Part shown: piece after piece, positions 1-6,418 of the stretch | Numbering within the stretch: the stretch's first letter is position 1 | How the letters are laid out: each line of letters opens with the position of its first letter | Origin: Ruminococcaceae bacterium UBA7135 | GTDB taxonomy: Bacteria; Bacillota; Clostridia; Oscillospirales; Ruminococcaceae | Assembly (NCBI GenBank): GCA_002492075.1 | Contig: DKXD01000120.1 | Span: forward strand, 1 to 8,861 | Reading direction: 5' to 3' | DNA length: 8,861 nt | Program-made: the position numbers and the translations under genes | The notes under the pieces: model-generated | What the model was told of the DNA's origin: nothing | What the model saw: the letters and a program-made list of their open reading frames with translations, nothing else | Databases searched by the model: none

Positions 1-15
1 GAAACAACATTAAAC

Positions 16-21
16 TATAAT
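16..21 (+). promoter_or_regulatory. Candidate -10 element of the pyrB promoter
   Basis: A perfect TATAAT hexamer lies 30 bases upstream of the pyrB start codon. The matching -35 would fall before base 1, so the promoter is only half visible. If it is used, the leader would be only about 25 nt, leaving no room for a PyrR or attenuation leader inside this window. Confidence 0.5.
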
Positions 22-51
22 TTACTCGATCAAAAACAACGAGGTGACAAA

Positions 52-1128
52 ATGGATAACTACAACAATCTTATAGATATGAACGACTACACCGTTCCGC
101 AATGGCTGGAGATAATCGAGCTTGCCGAGAAGATCAAGGCAAGCCCCGCGGAGTATTCCGAGAAATGCCGCGGCAAGATAATGGCAACGCTGTTCTACGA
201 GCCGTCAACACGTACTCAGATGAGCTTTCAGGCGGCTATGCTACGATTGGGCGGCTCTCTTATAGGCTTTGATAACCCAAGCAACTCGTCCGTTGCCAAA
301 GGCGAAAACCTCAAGGACACAATAAAAATAGTCAGCACTTATTCCGATATACTCGTTATGAGACATACGCAAGAGGGCTCGGCAAAGGCGGCGGCGCTCT
401 GCGCGGACTGCCACGTTATAAACGCGGGAGACGGCGGACATCTTCACCCCACGCAGACCCTCACCGACCTGCTTACCCTCAAATGCGAACTCGGCAGGCT
501 GGACAACCTTAAAATAGGACTTTGCGGTGACTTGAAATACGGACGCACGGTACATTCGCTTGTCAAGGCGCTATCCTGCTTCCCTAACAACAAGTTCGTG
601 CTTATCTCCACGCCCGCGCTTGCTCTGCCCGGTTACATCAAGGACGTTCTGAAAGGACGCGGCGCCGAATTCACTGAGGTGAACACGATAGACGAGGCGA
701 TACGCGATCTTGATATGCTGTATATGACCAGAATACAGCGCGAGCGCTTTGACAGCGACGAAGAATACCTCCGTCAGCGCGATGTATACTGCCTTACCAA
801 AGCGAAAATGGAATACGCAAGGCGCGATATGATAGTTATGCACCCGCTGCCGCGCGTCAACGAGATAGAGGTCGCCGTGGACGACGATCCGCGCGCCGCT
901 TACTTCCGCCAAGCGAACAACGGAATGTACGTTCGTATGGCGCTGATACTCTACACACTGACAAGGCAGCCCAAGGTGAGACCGCTGCTCACGGGAGAGA
1001 TACACAACGACGTCGAGTGCACCAATCCCAAATGCGTCACGCGCACCGAAAAATACCTGCCGCACAGCTACATAAACCACGGCGGAATTCTGACCTGCGA
1101 ATATTGCGACGAACGTATTCTTTTATAA
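52..1128 (+). CDS. pyrB: Aspartate carbamoyltransferase catalytic chain with fused PyrI-type zinc module
   Basis: Catalyses carbamoyl phosphate + L-aspartate to N-carbamoyl-L-aspartate, the committed step of de novo pyrimidine synthesis in the cytoplasm. The 358-residue protein has the carbamoyl-phosphate loop YEPSTRT (49-55), the mobile-loop lysine K83, R104 in VMRH, HPTQ (132-135), KYGRTVHSL with R165, TRIQRER with R227, and HPLPRVNEI (264-272). These correspond to E. coli PyrB S52-T55, K84, R105, H134/Q137, R167, R229 and the 267-268 loop. The catalytic chain ends near residue 312. A tail then carries C323-X4-C328-X20-C349-X2-C352, whose flanks (CTNPKC, LTCEYC) resemble the zinc domain of the E. 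coli regulatory chain PyrI (CPNSNC, LKCKYC). The PyrI nucleotide-binding allosteric domain is absent. The start is ATG with GAGGTGA at 41-47. The gene is followed immediately by a terminator, and no other pyrimidine gene is in view. Enzyme identity is very secure; the zinc role is inferred from the cysteine pattern. Confidence 0.96.
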   Translation: MDNYNNLIDMNDYTVPQWLEIIELAEKIKASPAEYSEKCRGKIMATLFYEPSTRTQMSFQAAMLRLGGSLIGFDNPSNSSVAKGENLKDTIKIVSTYSDILVMRHTQEGSAKAAALCADCHVINAGDGGHLHPTQTLTDLLTLKCELGRLDNLKIGLCGDLKYGRTVHSLVKALSCFPNNKFVLISTPALALPGYIKDVLKGRGAEFTEVNTIDEAIRDLDMLYMTRIQRERFDSDEEYLRQRDVYCLTKAKMEYARRDMIVMHPLPRVNEIEVAVDDDPRAAYFRQANNGMYVRMALILYTLTRQPKVRPLLTGEIHNDVECTNPKCVTRTEKYLPHSYINHGGILTCEYCDERILL

Positions 1129-1130
1129 GC

Positions 1131-1160
1131 AAAAAGCCGAGGGTTCTCCTCGGCTTTTAT
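1131..1160. terminator. Shared bidirectional intrinsic terminator
   Basis: A perfect 11-bp stem (1132-1142 with 1148-1158, AAAAGCCGAGG/CCTCGGCTTTT) closes a 5-base loop. T-rich sequence follows on the plus strand (cttttatttatt), and the A-run on the other side reads as T on the minus strand. It starts 3 bases after the pyrB stop and ends 4 bases before the last codon of the convergent membrane-protein gene, so it probably ends both transcripts. Confidence 0.85.
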
Positions 1161-1163
1161 TTA

Positions 1164-1679
1164 TTACAAAAAGGCATAATATCCCGTTTCGGCGCAACTA
1201 TGCCAGATTACAAGCGTCATCAGCCCGCAGACAAACACCATCAGAAACGGATTTGTGGTCACACAAACGAGCCACTCTGTGGGAGAAGCATATTTTTTGA
1301 AAACCACTACCGGTACGGCGATCAAATTCGCGAGAAGAATTAAAAAAACGAGAGGTAAAAAAATTTTCAGATATCCCAATTCATAGTTGACTAAATTACC
1401 AATGGCGAACAAGCCCCCGATGGCTGCCGCCGTTATACCGAAAATCACTATCCTTGGAAGAAAGTACTCCGAGGTGTCGATTTTTAACGCGCAGGTGAGT
1501 ATTATTATCAGCAGCCCGACCGCCGCAAACGCGATATATGCGCCTCGAAATGAAAATTTGACGCTCCAATCGCCGTTTTTCAAAAACTCCCAAACATAAG
1601 AATACACAGCAAATCCCGTTGTTATTATCGAAAAAACAGCGACGCAACCCATTGCTTTGCTTTCACAATAACGCCTCAT
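1164..1679 (-). CDS. Hypothetical multi-pass membrane protein
   Basis: I do not recognise a family. From the ATG at 1679 the product is 171 residues with about five hydrophobic stretches. They begin at MGCVAVFSIITTGF, GAYIAFAAVGLLIII, YFLPRIVIFGITAAA, IFLPLVFLILLANL and NPFLMVFVCGLMTLV. The N-terminus is short and basic (MRRYCESK), which suggests a cytoplasmic start. It has no signal peptidase motif or obvious catalytic signature. The frame stays open upstream to a TTG at 1715, but that codon is the first half of a TTGACA -35 box, so the longer start is unlikely. ATG 1679 is chosen; an internal ATG at 1652 is possible but lacks a well-placed ribosome binding site. The gene is convergent with pyrB and 72 bases (from 1715) downstream of the GH127 gene, and it has its own promoter, so it is probably an independent unit. 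That it is a real gene is supported by the consensus promoter, the terminator and the coherent membrane topology. Confidence 0.7.
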   Translation of the reverse strand: MRRYCESKAMGCVAVFSIITTGFAVYSYVWEFLKNGDWSVKFSFRGAYIAFAAVGLLIIILTCALKIDTSEYFLPRIVIFGITAAAIGGLFAIGNLVNYELGYLKIFLPLVFLILLANLIAVPVVVFKKYASPTEWLVCVTTNPFLMVFVCGLMTLVIWHSCAETGYYAFL

Positions 1680-1686
1680 TTTCCTA

Positions 1687-1715
1687 ATTTTAACAAAAAA
1701 TCGGCGTATTGTCAA
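1687..1715 (-). promoter_or_regulatory. Sigma-A promoter TTGACA-N17-TAAAAT
   Basis: On the minus strand TTGACA (1715-1710), an exact 17-base spacer and TAAAAT (1692-1687) form a near-perfect housekeeping promoter. The expected start of transcription is 1680-1679, which is the A of the ATG of the membrane-protein gene. The mRNA would then have little or no leader. Confidence 0.75.
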
Positions 1716-1719
1716 TATT

Positions 1720-1757
1720 GGTTACAGCAATGTAATTATTTGTAACCGCATTGTAAT
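1720..1757. repeat. Array of TTACA/TGTAA motifs, candidate operator
   Basis: Four copies of one pentamer occur as TTACA (1722) and TGTAA (1731, 1741, 1752), spaced 9, 10 and 11 bases, so about one helical turn apart. TTACA-GCAA-TGTAA (1722-1735) is a perfect inverted repeat. GGTTACA (1720-1726) also pairs with TGTAACC (1741-1747). Two 21-base units starting at 1721 and 1742 match at 15 of 21 positions. The array lies directly upstream of the -35 box of the minus-strand membrane-protein gene, the usual place for an activator or cooperative regulator. No U-tract follows, so it is not a terminator. The binding protein is unknown. Confidence 0.5.
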
Positions 1758-1787
1758 ATTTCCGCTTGTTCAGCTAAAACGCTCCAT

Positions 1788-3584
1788 TTACGAATGAACT
1801 GTAAAGTACACCGTGTATGTTTCGTCGGCGACGTCATAAAGAGGTATCAGCTCAAAATTCCCGTCTTGGTCTGCCGTTCTGTAAACGCTTTGCTGCCACG
1901 GAAACGTGCCGTAAGTATGCTGAGTAACATTCACAAGAGCCTTTTCGGGTCTTTCGGGATCGGACACGCGGATCCCTCGGTCGCTGCCGCAAAGTCCCGC
2001 CAGCACGATCGGACCCTCCGAAAACGCTGTAAGCCGCGGCGCGTCGGGCAGTCTCGAAACGCTTACGGACACGTGGAAATAAACGCTTACTGTATCGGCG
2101 CTCCACACTCTTTCAATATCTATGTAGCCGTCCTTAACGACAAGCTCCGTCTTTTCGCCGTTTACCATAACAGACGGCTCTCCGTTTACCCAATCGGGTA
2201 TCCGCAAAGAAAGCGTGAACTTTTCGGGTGATTTTGCGGTAACGGTTATTTTTATGCTCCAGCGCGACATACTGCTTTCGTCATGCTCGTCGAAAAACGC
2301 TCCGCCGCCGTAATATTTCATATCCGCGCTTTGAGTTACAGTGACGTTTTCACTGCGCTTGTATTCGCAGTTGATGTATTGGGAGATCACCGTGCGGTTA
2401 CGCTCCTCGTCCTCATACTGACACAGCATTGGATAAATGGTTTGCGCTTGGACCATCGTTCCGTGACAGCACCAGAAATCATGAGTTTTGCTCCCCCATT
2501 TCTTTCTGCTTCCCGCCTTTAAAGGCAGGAAGTACGCGGGCATTCCCGTAAACTTGTTCTGCTGAGCCAGAAATCCGTTATAAAGGTTCTTTTCGATGTA
2601 ATCGCCGTATTTCTTATCCCCGGTGAACCGCAGCAAATAATCCGCCAGCCTTACCATATTGTATACGGTGCAAAATTCCTGCGTGCGTTCTTCAAGGAAC
2701 GAACCCAGTCTGCCGGGAGCTATCCAGAATTCTCCCGAATTCTGACCGCCCGTGCAGAAAGACTCACGCTTTTCCACAGCACAGTCCCAAAAGCTTTTCA
2801 CAAGCTTCAGCCATCTTTCTTCGCCCGTTATCTCGTACATCTTCGCCGCGCCGTGCGCCCACGGGATGCTTGCGTTGGCGTGACAGTCGGAAAGCGGGTC
2901 TTCTCCGTTTTCAAACCGCTCGAATATGGATGGCTTGGAGTAGCGCAGAGCGAGAGTGAGGTATTTTTCCTCTCCCGTGAGCTGATACAATCCCGCCCAG
3001 ACCTCCAACATTCCGCCCTCTTCGCCGCTGTATATGGCGTGCGGATTTTTCTCCTCTGTTTTCGCCGTCCATTCCAGATACCAATCCGCCGCGCCGTCCA
3101 GTATGACGAGCGCCGTTTTGTTTTCGGCGTAAAGAGCACTGTGATACAACCCCAGCAGCGTCTTGTGAAGAGTATACTGCGGAGACCATATATATTCGTT
3201 GTTTTCAAGCATTTCAAAATATTTTTCGGGTATGGAGCCTATCCACCTGCCGCCGTTGCGTTTCTGGCACTTTTGAAGCTCCTCGATAACGATATCGTGC
3301 TTTGCTTTAAGCTCGCGGTCGTTTTCGGTCGCTATAAACATTGAAACCGCCGAAAGCCAATGCCCGAGAAAATGCCCCCGAAGCTGACACACGGGCGACT
3401 CCCAGCCAAGATGCATATCCTCTATGTCCCGATCGGTGCGTATCGCCGCTTCAAGATAGAAGTTTTGCAGCAGATTTTCGGTCTTCAGCTCCATAAGATA
3501 TGCCCTGTTTATCTCCGCGCGTTCCCTGAACAGCCCCGGCAGCAGCCGCGCCGAACGCGGATCGGTTTGTTTGAATTTGAACAT
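1788..3584 (-). CDS. GH127-family (DUF1680) beta-L-arabinofuranosidase-like glycosidase
   Basis: A 598-residue glycoside hydrolase whose characterised relatives (for example HypBA1 of Bifidobacterium longum) release beta-linked L-arabinofuranose from plant glycans such as hydroxyproline-rich glycoproteins. The family fold is an (alpha/alpha)6 barrel followed by beta-sandwich domains. The motif GHFLGHWLSA (70-79) is typical of DUF1680. The catalytic set is present: E285 in GEFW as general acid/base, E303 and C305 in QEFCTVYN, and the C372-C373 pair in FWCCHGT. These match HypBA1 E322, E338, C340, C417 (nucleophile) and C418, which bind one zinc. The barrel runs to about 390, and the remainder looks beta-rich (SLRIPDW, 459-465). 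No signal peptide or membrane anchor is present, so it acts in the cytoplasm on imported oligosaccharides. The ATG is preceded by GGAGG (3593-3597) 8 bases upstream, with a promoter at 3706-3734. No transporter or other glycosidase lies beside it. Family assignment is strong; the exact substrate is not determinable. Confidence 0.92.
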   Translation of the reverse strand: MFKFKQTDPRSARLLPGLFRERAEINRAYLMELKTENLLQNFYLEAAIRTDRDIEDMHLGWESPVCQLRGHFLGHWLSAVSMFIATENDRELKAKHDIVIEELQKCQKRNGGRWIGSIPEKYFEMLENNEYIWSPQYTLHKTLLGLYHSALYAENKTALVILDGAADWYLEWTAKTEEKNPHAIYSGEEGGMLEVWAGLYQLTGEEKYLTLALRYSKPSIFERFENGEDPLSDCHANASIPWAHGAAKMYEITGEERWLKLVKSFWDCAVEKRESFCTGGQNSGEFWIAPGRLGSFLEERTQEFCTVYNMVRLADYLLRFTGDKKYGDYIEKNLYNGFLAQQNKFTGMPAYFLPLKAGSRKKWGSKTHDFWCCHGTMVQAQTIYPMLCQYEDEERNRTVISQYINCEYKRSENVTVTQSADMKYYGGGAFFDEHDESSMSRWSIKITVTAKSPEKFTLSLRIPDWVNGEPSVMVNGEKTELVVKDGYIDIERVWSADTVSVYFHVSVSVSRLPDAPRLTAFSEGPIVLAGLCGSDRGIRVSDPERPEKALVNVTQHTYGTFPWQQSVYRTADQDGNFELIPLYDVADETYTVYFTVHS

Positions 3585-3705
3585 AATGTTTTCCTCCGAA
3601 AATTACATTAAATCACATTCTGGACGCGGCACTCTTTAACGCCGATCGTTGATCCAAAACAGTATACGGTTGACAGTTGATCTACTCCGATAAATCGTTT
3701 TTTTA

Positions 3706-3734
3706 ATTATACATTATCTCCCGAAAAAAATCAA
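3706..3734 (-). promoter_or_regulatory. Promoter of the GH127 gene, TTGATT-N17-TATAAT
   Basis: On the minus strand TTGATT (3734-3729), 17 bases and a perfect TATAAT (3711-3706) point towards the GH127 gene. The predicted start near 3699 gives a leader of about 115 nt. I see only weak hairpins in the leader, plus two copies of GATCAAC (minus strand, 3682-3676 and 3654-3648). Confidence 0.7.
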
Positions 3735-3755
3735 CCGTTGTAAAGAGTAAATTTG

Positions 3756-3775
3756 AAGTTAGATTTGTCTAACTT
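3756..3775. promoter_or_regulatory. Inverted repeat, candidate operator A
   Basis: AAGTTAGA-TTTG-TCTAACTT has two perfect 8-base arms around a 4-base centre. It sits 22 bases upstream of the GH127 -35 box and far upstream of the hydrogenase promoter. It is not followed by a T-run in either direction, so a protein binding site is more likely than a terminator. The regulator is unknown. Confidence 0.5.
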
Positions 3776-3797
3776 TCCAAAAATGGAAACGTTTTCC
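3774..3797. promoter_or_regulatory. Overlapping inverted repeats, cre/LacI-like operator B
   Basis: TTTCCA-AAAA-TGGAAA (3774-3789) is a perfect inverted repeat. It shares its right arm with GGAAA-CGT-TTTCC (3785-3797). The stretch 3783-3797, with its central CG, fits 14 of 15 positions of the loose cre consensus WTGNAANCGNWNNCW, but only 12 of 14 of the stricter TGWNANCGNTNWCA. A CcpA or other LacI-family site controlling the adjacent glycosidase gene would make sense. The assignment is inference. Confidence 0.45.
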
Positions 3798-3800
3798 GAC

Positions 3801-3822
3801 TTGATTTGTGAAAAATCAACAA
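3801..3822. promoter_or_regulatory. Inverted repeat, Rex-like operator C
   Basis: TTGATTT-N5-AAATCAA (3801-3819) is a perfect 7-base inverted repeat. Overlapping it, TTGTGAA-AAA-TCAACAA (3806-3822) matches each half of the Rex consensus TTGTTAA-N4-TTAACAA at 6 of 7 positions, but with a 3-base rather than 4-base spacer. Rex senses NADH/NAD+ and often controls hydrogenase and fermentation genes in clostridia. A weak TTGATT-N16-AATAAT promoter (3801-3828) would overlap this site. This is suggestive only. Confidence 0.35.
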
Positions 3823-3882
3823 AATAATCGTTAAAATTTCTACAAGGAAATCATTCTCAAATCGGAGGATTGATATAGATTT

Positions 3883-3911
3883 TTGAACGATTATATGCTA
3901 TAATATATATT
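3883..3911 (+). promoter_or_regulatory. Hydrogenase operon promoter, two overlapping versions
   Basis: An extended -10 element, TGC-TATAAT (3896-3904), lies about 94 bases before the hydC start. Overlapping it, TTGAAC (3883-3888), 17 bases and TATATT (3906-3911) form a second acceptable promoter. Either would start transcription near 3911-3918 and give a leader of about 80-87 nt. Confidence 0.6.
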
Positions 3912-3924
3912 AATATATCGTGCT

Positions 3925-3971
3925 GTACATACACGAAAAAAGCCGCAAAAAAGCTTTTCGGTACATTCACG
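3925..3971 (+). repeat. Imperfect direct repeat flanking a small hairpin in the hydrogenase leader
   Basis: GTACATACACG (3925-3935) recurs as GTACATTCACG (3961-3971), 10 of 11 identical and 36 bases apart. Between and partly within them CGAAAA (3934-3939) can pair with TTTTCG (3955-3960), extended by GC pairs across a 2-base bulge. No U-run follows, so it does not look like an attenuator. The role is unknown. Confidence 0.3.
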
Positions 3972-3984
3972 GTAAATCAACAAT

Positions 3985-3990
3985 AGGAGG
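3985..3990 (+). promoter_or_regulatory. Ribosome binding site fixing the hydC start
   Basis: AGGAGG is separated by 7 bases from the ATG at 3998. The open frame extends upstream to a GTG at 3920, but those 26 codons translate to low-complexity basic sequence and overlap the leader repeats. The ATG at 3998 is the real start. Confidence 0.85.
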
Positions 3991-3997
3991 CTATAAT

Positions 3998-4492
3998 ATG
4001 GCTTTTAAAAAAAGTGCTGTTCCCTTTTCGGGAACGCCCGAACAGGAGGAAAAGCTCCGCGCGGTGATCGCCGAACATAAGGACGACCCCGGCGCGCTTA
4101 TGCCGATACTCCAGAAAGCACAGGACATCTACGGCTATCTGCCAATAGAGGTTCAGCAAATGATAGCGGACGCTATGGAGATCCCGCTTGAAAAGGTTTA
4201 CGGCGTTGTTACGTTCTACGCGCAGTTCTCTATCAACCCGAAAGGACAATACAAGATATCGGTATGTCTCGGCACGGCTTGCTATGTCAAGGGCTCGGGC
4301 GACATTTTCAACAAGCTGCAGGAAAGGCTTGGTATCGGAAGCGGAGAGATCACATCCGACGGCAAGTTCTCGCTTGACGCGTGCCGCTGCATAGGCGCGT
4401 GCGGACTTGCTCCCGTACTTACTGTCAACGAGGACGTTTATGGCAGGCTTACCGTTGACGACGTTGACAAGATACTTGAAAAATATAACTGA
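3998..4492 (+). CDS. hydC: Bifurcating [FeFe] hydrogenase, NuoE-like subunit HydC
   Basis: A 164-residue thioredoxin-fold [2Fe-2S] protein equivalent to NuoE of complex I and to HydC/HndA of NAD(P)-linked hydrogenases. It passes electrons within the soluble cytoplasmic HydABC complex. An N-terminal helical part (about 12-80) contains the family stretch AQDIYGYLP and VYGVVTFYAQF. The cluster ligands are C90-X4-C95 and C131-X3-C135 (CLGTAC and CIGAC). Length is normal for the family. It is the first gene of the operon; hydB starts 30 bases after its stop. NuoE-like proteins also occur in formate dehydrogenase and complex I, but the HydB and HydA neighbours settle the assignment. Confidence 0.93.
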   Translation: MAFKKSAVPFSGTPEQEEKLRAVIAEHKDDPGALMPILQKAQDIYGYLPIEVQQMIADAMEIPLEKVYGVVTFYAQFSINPKGQYKISVCLGTACYVKGSGDIFNKLQERLGIGSGEITSDGKFSLDACRCIGACGLAPVLTVNEDVYGRLTVDDVDKILEKYN

Positions 4493-4522
4493 TATTTATT
4501 ACATAGAAAGGAAAATCCGACT

Positions 4523-6397
<1,875 letters not shown>

Positions 6398-6418
6398 CGG
6401 GAAAGGAGAATTAGAATT

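Noticed and set aside
1017..1343. Plus-strand open frame crossing the end of pyrB and the terminator
   Set aside because: It overlaps the zinc-module codons of pyrB in another frame, crosses the terminator hairpin and is antisense to the membrane-protein gene.
3670..3698. Perfect TTGACA on the plus strand at 3670-3675
   Set aside because: No acceptable -10 hexamer occurs at 15-18 bases downstream, and it lies inside the GH127 leader on the opposite strand.
3846..3862. Fur-box-like stretch AATCATTCTC
   Set aside because: Only one half-site resembles the Fur consensus; the second half is missing.
3864..3879. GGAGG followed by TTG as a possible small upstream gene
   Set aside because: The frame TTG-ATA-TAG stops after two codons, and the site is upstream of the likely transcription start.
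3920..3997. Upstream GTG start extending HydC by 26 residues
   Set aside because: The extension is low-complexity and basic, has no ribosome binding site and lies within the leader repeats, whereas AGGAGG is ideally placed for the ATG at 3998.
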